Assembly: GCF_014172405.1 (NCBI RefSeq)
Contig: NZ_WNXC01000009.1
Coordinates: 124,001-188,000 of the forward strand
Length of the DNA stretch: 64,000 nucleotides
Direction: 5' to 3'
From: Pedobacter gandavensis
GTDB taxonomy: Bacteria > Bacteroidota > Bacteroidia > Sphingobacteriales > Sphingobacteriaceae
Below are positions 1 to 8,413 of this stretch, one piece after another. The notes beneath the pieces are model-generated. The model did not search any database, had not been told where the DNA came from, and saw nothing but the letters and a program-made list of their open reading frames with translations. Numbering within the stretch: position 1 is the first letter of the stretch; each line of letters begins with the position of its first letter. Made by a program: the position numbers and the translations under genes.

Positions 1-301
1 TTAGATGTTAAACGTCCTAATAAAAGTAGTTAATTATTTTCAAAAACTGCACCTATTGCTGCTATTCCTTACTCTATTTATATCTTAACAGAATAAACAC
101 CATAAACTCAGGGCAAAAGAAACCTCTTTTTGAGCTGGATTAAAGAGATCGAAAGGAGAAGAATGAAAAATGTTTTAAGAAAACCTGATTTCCAAAACCC
201 TTATTCCTACTAAATACACAATAATACTTTGTCTTGATAGTTTATATGTAAACCAAATTCGTATTTTTGGAACGGGTACTTAAATACCGCTTTGATAAAA
301 C
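1..301. other. Left edge and rpoN upstream region
   Basis: No complete gene is visible. In frame 1 the plus strand is open from the window edge to a TAA at 31-33, so the last ten codons of an upstream gene may lie here, but ten residues cannot identify it. The rest is AT-rich leader for rpoN. TATTTTTG at 262-269 fits the Bacteroidota -7 consensus TAnnTTTG and lies 32 bases before the rpoN ATG, but I see no well-placed -33 TTTG, so it is only a candidate promoter. Confidence 0.3.
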
Positions 302-1771
302 ATGCTTAAACAACATCTACAACAAAAATTACTTCAAAAGCTCTCCCCTCAGCAAATCCAATTTATTAAATTGCTGCAAGTACCTACTGTTGCATTAGAT
401 ACCCGAATAAAAGAAGAATTGGAGGAAAATCCAGCGCTTGAAGATCCCAGCTTAATGATCGCTGAGGAGCCAAAAAGCGAATATGATGACCTTAATGATA
501 CTCCGGATGATTTTGATGCAAGTGCAAAGGAAGAAAATACGGATGAATTTAATGTAGATGATTATTTACAAGACGACAATGTAAACGATTATAGCACCTC
601 TTATAACAATGACGATGATGAAGAAAAGAAAGAAACTCCGATAGCAATTGAGAGTACTTTCTTTGAAAGTCTGCAAGAACAACTGGATCTGGTTCCTTTG
701 TCTGATCAGGATTTCATCATTGGAAAGCAAATTATTGGAAGTTTAGACGACGATGGTTATTTACGCAGGCCTATTACTTCCATGATTGATGACCTTGCAT
801 TTTCACAAAATGCCATGGTTGAAGAAGAAGATGTATTAGAAATGCTAAAGGTGATCCAAAGCTTTGACCCTCCGGGAATCGCAGCGAGAGACTTACAGGA
901 ATGTCTGACTTTACAGTTAAAGCGTAAAGACCCTGCTAATCCCATCATTCAGAAAGCCATTATCATCGTAGAAAACTACCTGGATGAATTTACCAGAAAA
1001 CACTATGATAAGCTTGAAAAGGCTTTGGGACTGAATAGTGAGGACCTGAAAGAAATCATCGCAGAAATCCTACGCTTAAACCCTAAACCAGGAGATTCAA
1101 ATCAAGTCACCACCAAGCAACTGCAAGTTATTCCGGATTTCCATGTCAGCAATAATGACGGCACTTTAATTCTGACGCTAAATTCAAAAAATGCACCAGA
1201 ACTAAGGGTAAGCCGCTCTTATATCGACATGTTTGACCATTATGATAAAGCAGCGCAAAAAGATAAAAAATTAAAAGAAGCCGTTCAATTTGTAAAACAA
1301 AAGCTGGATTCCGCAAAATGGTTTATTGATGCCATTAAGCAGAGACAACAGACTTTGCTAAAAACGATGAACGCCATCATGCAATACCAATATGAGTACC
1401 TGTTGACTGGTGATGAACGTAAAATGCGTCCAATGATCTTAAAAGACATTGCTGATAAAATTGACATGGACATCTCTACCGTTTCCAGGGTAGCCAACTC
1501 AAAATACGTACAAACAGAATTCGGAACTTTTCTATTGAAATCATTCTTCTCTGAGGCGATCCAAACGGAAAGCGGTGAAGAAGTGTCTAATAAAGAAGTG
1601 AAGAAAATTCTTGAAGATTGTATTGGAAATGAGGACAAACGTAAGCCTTTAGCAGATGAAAAGCTAACGGAAATACTAAAAGAACAAGGTTATAATATTG
1701 CAAGAAGAACGGTTGCGAAATACAGGGAACAAATGAATATCCCGGTGGCCCGTTTAAGAAAAGAACTGTAA
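302..1771 (+). CDS. rpoN: RNA polymerase sigma-54 factor RpoN
   Basis: This is the alternative sigma factor that directs RNA polymerase to -24/-12 promoters and needs an AAA+ enhancer-binding activator. At 489 aa it has the normal length. Residues 1-50 form the glutamine/leucine-rich activator-interacting region (LSPQQIQFIKLLQ). Residues 50-115 are a very acidic linker typical of Bacteroidota. The core-binding domain covers roughly 120-330, a helix-turn-helix follows at about 385-420 (DISTVSRVANSKYV), and the signature RpoN box ARRTVAKYRE is at 467-476. It stands alone, convergent with a receiver protein, and no NtrC-type activator lies in the window. The first ATG is used because the conserved N-terminal motif begins at once. 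Confidence 0.98.
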   Translation: MLKQHLQQKLLQKLSPQQIQFIKLLQVPTVALDTRIKEELEENPALEDPSLMIAEEPKSEYDDLNDTPDDFDASAKEENTDEFNVDDYLQDDNVNDYSTSYNNDDDEEKKETPIAIESTFFESLQEQLDLVPLSDQDFIIGKQIIGSLDDDGYLRRPITSMIDDLAFSQNAMVEEEDVLEMLKVIQSFDPPGIAARDLQECLTLQLKRKDPANPIIQKAIIIVENYLDEFTRKHYDKLEKALGLNSEDLKEIIAEILRLNPKPGDSNQVTTKQLQVIPDFHVSNNDGTLILTLNSKNAPELRVSRSYIDMFDHYDKAAQKDKKLKEAVQFVKQKLDSAKWFIDAIKQRQQTLLKTMNAIMQYQYEYLLTGDERKMRPMILKDIADKIDMDISTVSRVANSKYVQTEFGTFLLKSFFSEAIQTESGEEVSNKEVKKILEDCIGNEDKRKPLADEKLTEILKEQGYNIARRTVAKYREQMNIPVARLRKEL

Positions 1772-1777
1772 AATTAG

Positions 1778-1802
1778 ATGGGGACTAAAAATCAGTCCCC
1801 AT
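1778..1802. terminator. Bidirectional terminator hairpin between rpoN and receiver gene
   Basis: A perfect 9-bp inverted repeat (1778-1786 and 1794-1802, arms ATGGGGACT/AGTCCCCAT) with a 7-base loop sits between two convergent genes. It starts 7 bases after the rpoN stop and overlaps the last codons of the minus-strand receiver gene. The T-tract is weak on both sides. Confidence 0.6.
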
Positions 1803-2252
1803 TCTTAATAAGTTTTCCAGTTTCTCATTGGCCACAATTAAGCTGGCGGTCAAATCCCTGTTATCTTTTCTCAAAGTATAAAGCTCAAAAGCTTTCTCAA
1901 TGTTAATGCGCAGATCATCTTCCATCCATGGCTTTTGAATGTAACGATATACCTGCCCTTTATTAATCGCGTCAATTACCGCGTTAATATCTGCATAACC
2001 CGTTAACAGGATTCTAATCGGATCCGGAAAATCAGGAATAATAGATTCCAGAAATTCAATCCCCGTAGTCACAGGCATCCTTTGATCTGTTACAATCACA
2101 TGAATGTCTTCCGCTTCTAAAACCTTCCTCCCCTCTACTGCCGAGTTTGCAATAAAAACATTGAATTTACGTCGGAAACTTGCTTTAAAAGCGTTGAGAT
2201 TATGGACTTCATCATCAACATAGAGAACGTTTACGGAAGTATCAGAATTCAT
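1785..2252 (-). CDS. Stand-alone response regulator receiver protein (paralogue A)
   Basis: This is a single CheY-like receiver domain of 155 aa with no output domain. The acidic pocket is Asp13-Asp14, the phosphoacceptor is Asp56 (TDQRMP), and the conserved Thr (LLTGYAD) and Lys (IQKPW) are present, so phosphorylation should work. About 30 residues after the domain form a short helical tail. It is a close paralogue of the protein encoded just upstream (40 of the first 56 residues identical) and of the receiver half of the hybrid encoded at 8414-9493. As a DNA-independent receiver it probably passes phosphate on or binds a protein partner. The partner kinase is not encoded next to it. The 7TM kinase at 6240-8402 is a candidate by inference. 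Confidence 0.9.
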   Translation of the reverse strand: MNSDTSVNVLYVDDEVHNLNAFKASFRRKFNVFIANSAVEGRKVLEAEDIHVIVTDQRMPVTTGIEFLESIIPDFPDPIRILLTGYADINAVIDAINKGQVYRYIQKPWMEDDLRINIEKAFELYTLRKDNRDLTASLIVANEKLENLLRMGTDF

Positions 2253-2424
2253 AAAATTTTTGCCTTTTTTTTGTTAAATATATTTCAATTATTATGAACA
2301 AAAAAACTATTTAAAGATTAAAATTATTTGCGGTTTTATTCTTAAATAATTACACAAATAGGCATTAAAATATCAGTAGAGGGCTATGCATTACAGAAAT
2401 CATCAAATTATTAGTCCCATTCTT

Positions 2425-2465
2425 TTTCGGGTCAATATCAATCTCCAACCGATATTGACCCGAAA
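2425..2465 (-). terminator. Hairpin downstream of receiver paralogue B
   Basis: A perfect 15-bp inverted repeat (2425-2439 and 2451-2465) with an 11-base loop lies 16 bases past the stop codon of the minus-strand receiver gene. In the direction of transcription there is no T-tract after it, so it may act as a factor-dependent terminator or transcript 3-prime end. Confidence 0.5.
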
Positions 2466-2480
2466 TTCTCGTTCTGATCT

Positions 2481-2948
2481 TTAAGATAAGAGGCTTTGGC
2501 GGAATAAAAATTCCAACTGCTGATTCACAATCAATAATTTTTCCGTGAGCTCTCTGTTTTCTTTTCTCAGCGAATAGATCTCAAAAGCTTTTTCAATATT
2601 GATCCGCAGATCTTCAGCCATCCAGGGCTTCTGAATGTACTTATAAACTTGTCCCTTGTTGATCGCGTCAATCACAGCGTTAATATCTGCATACCCGGTG
2701 AGTAGGATTCTGATGGGCTCAGGAAAATCAGGAATAATCGACTCCAGGAATTCAATACCTGTCATCACAGGCATCCTTTGATCGGTAATGATCACGTGGA
2801 TTAATTGCTTTTCCAGAATCTTTCTACCCTCTTCTGCCGACTCCGCAGTAAAGACATTAAACATTCTTCTAAATCCTGCTTTAAAAGAATTTAGATTGTG
2901 CGCTTCATCGTCTATGTACAGGACATTTATGGATGCGTTAGAATTCAT
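2481..2948 (-). CDS. Stand-alone response regulator receiver protein (paralogue B)
   Basis: This is a second 155-aa receiver-only protein, with the same layout as the neighbour downstream: acidic pair Asp13-Asp14, phosphoacceptor Asp56 in TDQRMP, Thr in LLTGYAD and Lys in IQKPW. The two genes point the same way but are 228 bases apart, and each has its own hairpin, so they look like separately transcribed products of a local duplication rather than one operon. The family, with an N-terminal LYIDDE and a KPW motif, also occurs fused to kinases or c-di-GMP enzymes in other bacteria. Here there is no output domain. Confidence 0.9.
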   Translation of the reverse strand: MNSNASINVLYIDDEAHNLNSFKAGFRRMFNVFTAESAEEGRKILEKQLIHVIITDQRMPVMTGIEFLESIIPDFPEPIRILLTGYADINAVIDAINKGQVYKYIQKPWMAEDLRINIEKAFEIYSLRKENRELTEKLLIVNQQLEFLFRQSLLS

Positions 2949-3129
2949 CTTATGAATTTAATATATTTTTTTTAAATATATTGCTTTTATAAGGTTCAAT
3001 GAACTAATTTGGTTGAAAATTTATAATAATAAAATATTTCGGTCCTGTTTTTTGTAACTGTAATCCATTGAATGATGCTCATTATTAGCGGGTAACGCCT
3101 TAATTAAAATTAACCTCTTCACAATAATA

Positions 3130-3169
3130 AAAATTATACTTTCATAATAACGGTGAAAAGTATAATTTT
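3130..3169. promoter_or_regulatory. Inverted repeat upstream of the ThiF-nitroreductase operon
   Basis: A perfect 13-bp inverted repeat (3130-3142 and 3157-3169, arms AAAATTATACTTT/AAAGTATAATTTT) with a 14-base spacer ends 44 bases before the first ATG of the five-gene operon. Its position and symmetry suit a dimeric repressor or activator site. A 5-prime UTR hairpin is the alternative. Confidence 0.4.
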
Positions 3170-3213
3170 AATAGAATTTTTGTAATGATTAAAGGGTATA
3201 TCTCATAGAACAA

Positions 3214-5550
3214 ATGCAATTAGATAAAGAATTACGTCAACTTAAAAAAGAGCTAGCTTCACAAACAAAAAAGTATAGTGAAATCTATACGCCAACATTC
3301 TTTAGAATTCTAAATCCGGAAGACCAATCTTCGTTATTGAATTTGCTAAAAGAAAAACCACATATCCAGGTATTTGATAGCATTACAAATCAGCTTACGG
3401 ATCTGGTTAAAGGGTTAAACCCAACATTAGTTCTAAGCAAGGAACAAATCGATGAACTTATAGTAAAACGTTTAAACGGTCTAGAGGCCGATACATATGG
3501 CGTATGGGTATATTATCCGTGGTTAGAGAAATTAGTACATATCCTGGATAAAGAAGAATTTATCCAGGTTCGTACCAATCGGAATAAACATAAAATCACA
3601 CAGCAGGAACAAGACCTGTTGATGAAGAAAAAAATCGGTGTAATCGGTTTATCAGTAGGACAATCCGTATCCCTGACCCTAGCTATTGAACGTGGCTGTG
3701 GTGAGTTACGAATTGCGGATTTTGACCATTTGGACCTGACCAACCTGAACCGCATCCGAAGCGGCGTTCAAAATGTAGATTTACGAAAAACCGTTATTGT
3801 TGCCCGAGAAATTGCAGAAATAGATCCTTTTTTAAAAGTAACCTGTTTTCATGAAGGCATTACAGAGGAAAATATCGAAAGTTTCTTAACCGAAAACGGA
3901 AATCTGGATCTTTTAATCGACGAATGTGACGGGATTGACATCAAGATTCTTTGCAGAGTTAAAGCCAAAGCGCACCAAATCCCAGTCTTAATGGAGGCCA
4001 GCGACAGAGGCACGATCGACATTGAGCGATTTGACCTGGAGCCTAACCGTCCAATTTTACATGGATATATTGAGCACCTTGACATTTCAAAAGTAAAACA
4101 CCTTAAAACCAACGAAGAGAAAATACCTTATATATTACCTATTGCAGGCGTAGAAACCCTATCCACCAGGATGAAGGCCTCTATGATTGAAATTCAACAA
4201 ACCATCACCTCATGGCCCCAACTGGCCAGCGCTGTAACTTATGGTGGTGGAATCACAGCTGACCTATCCAGAAGAATCTTGCTACAGGAACTTTCTGTTT
4301 CGGGCAGATTTTTTGTTGACATTGAAGAGATCATTGCAAATCCAGTGGAAGCAGCTGATACCACAGCAACTCCACAGCCTGAAAAAGGAATCTCCTTTCC
4401 GGAGATGGAAGCAAAAACTGCTGACTTGAAACTGACTAAGCCAGAAAATGCCATTGCCTTAGACGGAGAACAACTAGACGAACTGATCTTAACCGCACAA
4501 AGAGGAAGCTCCGCGGGAAACAATCAACCTTGGAAATGGCTGTATAAAGATGGCGCTTTACTCCTTTTCCATGATAAAGAACGTTCTTTTTCTTTTGCCA
4601 ACCACAAGAACATTGTGGCTTATGTTGGCTTCGGACTAACGCTGGAAAGCATCCGCTTGAAAGCCGATGCGCTGAACCTTCAGGTGCATGAGCAACTGTT
4701 TCCGGATCCTGAGCTGCCTGAACTGATTGCGGCATTGCAGTTTTCGAATACAAGCCCACAACATCAGAAAGATGGCTTGGCCAACTTCACTGACATTAGA
4801 AATACCAATAGAAATCAACCTAAGGTAATCAAGCCGATCCCCGCGGAAAATTTAGCGGAGATCAAAGCAGAAACAGAGCAGATTGATGGGGCTAAAATAT
4901 ATTTCATTGAAGATAAAAATGCCATTCAACAAGTCGCAAACATCATGGGAGAAGCGGATAAACTCCGTTTATACACCCCTACCGGCCATCATGAACTTTT
5001 CAACCTGGAACTGAGGTTTACTAAAGAAGAAAGTGAAAGAACTGGTGATGGATTAGACCTGGAATCCTTCGGCTTAACAGCAGGAGAAGCCATTGGTATG
5101 CGCATTGCAAAAGACCCAAAAGTGCTTGAGTTATTGAAAACCTGGAAAATGGGAACCGGACTGGAACGTCTTTCTAAAAAATCAGGTTTGGCTTCCTCGG
5201 CTATTGCCCTGATCACCATGCCTACTTATACTTCAAATGACTTCATCAAAGGAGGAAAAGCTGTGGAACGCATGTGGTTAACCGCTAACCGTGCAGGAAT
5301 CTCCCTTCATCCAATGACCGCAAGCATACTACACTTTAACATCTTAAAATATGGGGACGGACTAAATCAGGACCTTTACCTTAAAGACAAGTTTTCTGAA
5401 TTAAATGAGATTTTCTACAATTGCTTTTCGGAGGTCAATCAGCAGGAGGTAAGCGTTTTTCTATGTAGATTGTTCTACGCTGAAGCTGATGCAACACCTT
5501 CAAAACGATTGCCAATAGATAAAATATTCATGTCTAATTTAACCCAATAA
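3214..5550 (+). CDS. ThiF/E1-like adenylyltransferase fused to nitroreductase (Rv1355c-type)
   Basis: This 778-aa protein joins two enzymes. After an N-terminal helical region, residues about 138-370 form an E1/ThiF/MoeB-like Rossmann domain: nucleotide loop GVIGLSVGQS near 140-149, then the family hallmark D-x-D-x-x-x-x-x-N-L-x-R (FDHLDLTNLNR). This fold binds ATP and adenylates a carboxylate. I see no CxxC zinc pair and no obvious catalytic cysteine. Residues about 415-760 are a nitroreductase domain with the FMN-binding start RGSSAGNNQPW. The order matches the Rv1355c family, whose function is not established to my knowledge. ThiF and nitroreductase domains also cooperate in azole-forming peptide tailoring, so modification of a small molecule or peptide is a reasonable inference. 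It is the first gene of a five-gene operon. Confidence 0.85.
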   Translation: MQLDKELRQLKKELASQTKKYSEIYTPTFFRILNPEDQSSLLNLLKEKPHIQVFDSITNQLTDLVKGLNPTLVLSKEQIDELIVKRLNGLEADTYGVWVYYPWLEKLVHILDKEEFIQVRTNRNKHKITQQEQDLLMKKKIGVIGLSVGQSVSLTLAIERGCGELRIADFDHLDLTNLNRIRSGVQNVDLRKTVIVAREIAEIDPFLKVTCFHEGITEENIESFLTENGNLDLLIDECDGIDIKILCRVKAKAHQIPVLMEASDRGTIDIERFDLEPNRPILHGYIEHLDISKVKHLKTNEEKIPYILPIAGVETLSTRMKASMIEIQQTITSWPQLASAVTYGGGITADLSRRILLQELSVSGRFFVDIEEIIANPVEAADTTATPQPEKGISFPEMEAKTADLKLTKPENAIALDGEQLDELILTAQRGSSAGNNQPWKWLYKDGALLLFHDKERSFSFANHKNIVAYVGFGLTLESIRLKADALNLQVHEQLFPDPELPELIAALQFSNTSPQHQKDGLANFTDIRNTNRNQPKVIKPIPAENLAEIKAETEQIDGAKIYFIEDKNAIQQVANIMGEADKLRLYTPTGHHELFNLELRFTKEESERTGDGLDLESFGLTAGEAIGMRIAKDPKVLELLKTWKMGTGLERLSKKSGLASSAIALITMPTYTSNDFIKGGKAVERMWLTANRAGISLHPMTASILHFNILKYGDGLNQDLYLKDKFSELNEIFYNCFSEVNQQEVSVFLCRLFYAEADATPSKRLPIDKIFMSNLTQ

Positions 5551-6240
5551 ATGGTAAAGTTCACCGCATTTAAAGCGACAGACAACGAAGCTTTATGCCA
5601 TAAGTTTATAGATGGCCACAGAAAGGTATTAGAAATCTATGGCATCACCATGATTACATCGGCAAAACATGCCTGGATGCAACATGAAAACACTTACGTC
5701 ATCCTGGTAGAATCTACCGAAGATGGAAGGGCATTAGGTGGCGCACGCATTCAGATTGCTGATGAAGATTTACCCTTACCAATTGAAGACGCAATTGGTA
5801 AACTAGATCCTAAAATATTTGATCAGCTTAAAGAAAGAAAGTTACTGAAAACGGGCGAGCTTTGCGGACTTTGGAACTCCAGAGAAATTGCAGGATTCGG
5901 GATTGGTAGTATCTTTTTAATCCGGGCCTCAGTGGCCTTGGCTTATACGCTTGGACTCCATAGTTTATTTGCACTTTGTGCTCCAGCCACGGTTAGAGGG
6001 GGAAAAAGAACTGGTTTTGATGTGAATATTGCCGTTGGAAACAATGGCCAATTCTACTACCCAAAGCTTGATTTAATTGCCACTGCCGTAATTATTGACA
6101 ACGTTAGAACTTTAGAAAAAGCAGAGCCAACCATTAGAGAGCTTGTTTTTGACCTCATTGAAAATCCCGTACAAGTACGATCGGAAACTGGCCCTAAGGG
6201 AGATGTTGACATCATGTACGATTTAAAATACGACAAATAA
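5551..6240 (+). CDS. GNAT-fold N-acyltransferase-like protein
   Basis: The ATG follows the previous stop codon directly, with zero spacing, so translation is probably coupled. The 229-aa product has no signal peptide. The middle part, with LGGARIQ, then GELCGLWNSRE and a following long helix (RASVALAYTLG), resembles the core of the GNAT-related acyl-amino-acid synthase (FeeM) and autoinducer-synthase group, in which E-x-x-L/R-x-V precedes the acyl carrier binding helix. Full-family assignment from sequence alone is uncertain. In this operon it would supply an acyl-transfer step next to the adenylation/redox fusion enzyme. The alternative is a generic GNAT acetyltransferase. Confidence 0.6.
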   Translation: MVKFTAFKATDNEALCHKFIDGHRKVLEIYGITMITSAKHAWMQHENTYVILVESTEDGRALGGARIQIADEDLPLPIEDAIGKLDPKIFDQLKERKLLKTGELCGLWNSREIAGFGIGSIFLIRASVALAYTLGLHSLFALCAPATVRGGKRTGFDVNIAVGNNGQFYYPKLDLIATAVIIDNVRTLEKAEPTIRELVFDLIENPVQVRSETGPKGDVDIMYDLKYDK

Positions 6241-8402
6241 TGCAATACCTGAATAGCTTAAAAAAGATGCACCAGTTCTTTTGTTTGATCATGCTTTTCC
6301 TACTGATGAGCAGTGAGACAGAAGCACAAGTAATTCAATTGAATAGCACGGAAAATACCCAGATTAATATCAGTGACCAGGTTTCAACCTTTGAAGACCC
6401 TTCCGCTAAACTTTCATTGGAAGAGGTGATTAAGAAGGCTGAATTCAGACCTAATTACAATAAGATTGCCAATTTCGGACTTACAAAATCTCAAATTTGG
6501 ATTAGGATTAAAATTGCCGACCCTAAAATGGCAAGTGATTATTACCTCCAATTGAAAAGCCCAAATCTGGATAAAGTTGTCTTTTATTATCCTGAAAAAG
6601 GACAATACAAAACGGTTAAATCAGGAAATGAAGTATCCATTCTCCTTCGGGATATTGTACATCAGGATCCTATTTTCAGACTGAGAACAACTTCAGATAC
6701 CACCACTTACTACCTCAAAGTTGCGGCTTCCAGTCCGATTACACTCCCGCTTTTTATAGGTTCGTATTCCGTAATTATGCAAGGACTTGCCATGGAAAGC
6801 AATGTTTTTAGCTTGTACATGGGGCTAATCATTACCATGTTTTTATATAATATCTTTATATATTCCACAGTAAGAGATAGAAGCTATTTGTTTTATGTAG
6901 TCTATATTTTCAGCGTTGGCTTTACCCAATTGTGTTTACAGGGCTATGCTTTCTCCTTACTATGGGGAGATAACCCTTATTTAAACAACCAAGGGCTGGT
7001 ATTCTCCATTGTTTTCGTCGGGATTACCTCTATTCTCTTTACCAAAGAATTTCTCCATGTAAAAAACTTCTATAAGAATGTAAATACTTACATGAATGTG
7101 CTGATTGTGCTGTATCTGATCTGTTTTGGAATCAGCCTTTCTGGTTATCCCGTGGCTGCGCAGATGGCCTTGCAATTGCTCACCATAGTGGCTTCCATTT
7201 CAGTAATCGTTACAGGTATTATTATCTACAGAAAAAAATACCGTCCGGCTTTATATTTTACCATTTCATGGTCTTGCTTTCTAATCGGAGTAATCATATT
7301 TATCTTAAAGGATGTTGGTATTCTTTCTTATACGTTTTTAACCAACAATGCCATATTAATTGGTTCTGGATTAGAAGCGGTATTGCTTTCCTTTGCTTTG
7401 GCCGATAAGATCAACATCTTCAAGAAAGAGAAGGAAGAATCACAATCAGAAGCACTGAGAATCCTGACTGAAAATGAAAAACTGGTACGCGAGCAAAACG
7501 TCCTGTTGGAAATCAAGGTTAAGGAAAGAACAGAAGCGTTGGAAAACATCAACACCAGTTTAAACGATGCCTTATCTAACCTAAAAGAGACCCAATCTCA
7601 ATTGGTAGATTCTGAAAAAATGGCTTCTTTAGGTCAGCTCACAGCAGGTATTGCACATGAGATCAACAACCCGATCAACTTTGTGACCTCTAATATTAAG
7701 CCCCTTCAAATGGACATCGACGACTTGAATGAGTTGATCGATATGTATGAGAAAATTGACCCTGCACAGGACCTCAATTCGCAGCTTAGCACCATTGAAA
7801 ACTTCAAAAGATCTATCGATCTTGATTTCGTTAGAGAAGAGATTAAATCTTTACTTTCAGGAATCGGAGAAGGTGCAAAACGAACTGCGGAAATCATCAG
7901 AAGTCTGAAGAATTTCAGCAGGCTGGATGAGAATGACACCAAGCCTGTAGACTTAAATGAAGGATTGGATTCTACCCTGGTTTTATTGAGAAGTACTTTC
8001 CCTGGCAATCTGCAGATTGTAAAGAATTATGGTACCTTACCAAAGGTAGAATGTATGCCTGGTAAAATTAATCAGGTATTTATGAACCTCATCAGCAATG
8101 CGATTCAAGCCATCAAAGGAAAAGAATCACCCGCTGCCGAAGAACTACTCAGCATCAATACCTGGCAAGAAGGAGAAGAAGTGAAAATAAGTATTAAAGA
8201 TTCAGGATCAGGTATGTCTGAAGAAGTAAAACAGAAGATCTTCGAACCCTTTTTCACAACTAAAGACGTTGGTGAAGGTACCGGTTTAGGGCTATCAATC
8301 GTATTTAGGATCATTGAAAATCACCAAGGCCACATAGATGTTGTGACAAAAGTAAATCAAGGTACAGAATTTATTATTACCTTACCCCTAATCTCACGAT
8401 AA
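6240..8402 (+). CDS. 7TMR-DISM sensor histidine kinase
   Basis: The start overlaps the previous stop by one base (TAATG). The 720-aa protein begins with a signal peptide (cleavage near residue 29, TEAQ), followed by a periplasmic beta-rich 7TMR-DISM extracellular domain (about 30-165), which in this family is thought to bind small ligands, often carbohydrates. Seven membrane helices occupy about 185-385, then a coiled coil to about 455. The kinase core has the phosphoacceptor His473 in GIAHEINNP and an ATP-binding domain with N-box (NLISNAIQA), DSGSGMSEE and GEGTGLGLSIV. Lying in the same operon as the biosynthetic-looking enzymes, it may sense their product (inference). Confidence 0.93.
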   Translation: MQYLNSLKKMHQFFCLIMLFLLMSSETEAQVIQLNSTENTQINISDQVSTFEDPSAKLSLEEVIKKAEFRPNYNKIANFGLTKSQIWIRIKIADPKMASDYYLQLKSPNLDKVVFYYPEKGQYKTVKSGNEVSILLRDIVHQDPIFRLRTTSDTTTYYLKVAASSPITLPLFIGSYSVIMQGLAMESNVFSLYMGLIITMFLYNIFIYSTVRDRSYLFYVVYIFSVGFTQLCLQGYAFSLLWGDNPYLNNQGLVFSIVFVGITSILFTKEFLHVKNFYKNVNTYMNVLIVLYLICFGISLSGYPVAAQMALQLLTIVASISVIVTGIIIYRKKYRPALYFTISWSCFLIGVIIFILKDVGILSYTFLTNNAILIGSGLEAVLLSFALADKINIFKKEKEESQSEALRILTENEKLVREQNVLLEIKVKERTEALENINTSLNDALSNLKETQSQLVDSEKMASLGQLTAGIAHEINNPINFVTSNIKPLQMDIDDLNELIDMYEKIDPAQDLNSQLSTIENFKRSIDLDFVREEIKSLLSGIGEGAKRTAEIIRSLKNFSRLDENDTKPVDLNEGLDSTLVLLRSTFPGNLQIVKNYGTLPKVECMPGKINQVFMNLISNAIQAIKGKESPAAEELLSINTWQEGEEVKISIKDSGSGMSEEVKQKIFEPFFTTKDVGEGTGLGLSIVFRIIENHQGHIDVVTKVNQGTEFIITLPLISR

Positions 8403-8413
8403 TAGACTTTATT

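Noticed and set aside
4436..4759. Long minus-strand ORFs inside the ThiF-nitroreductase gene
   Set aside because: They are shadows of a well-supported gene, lack domain motifs and have no upstream signals.
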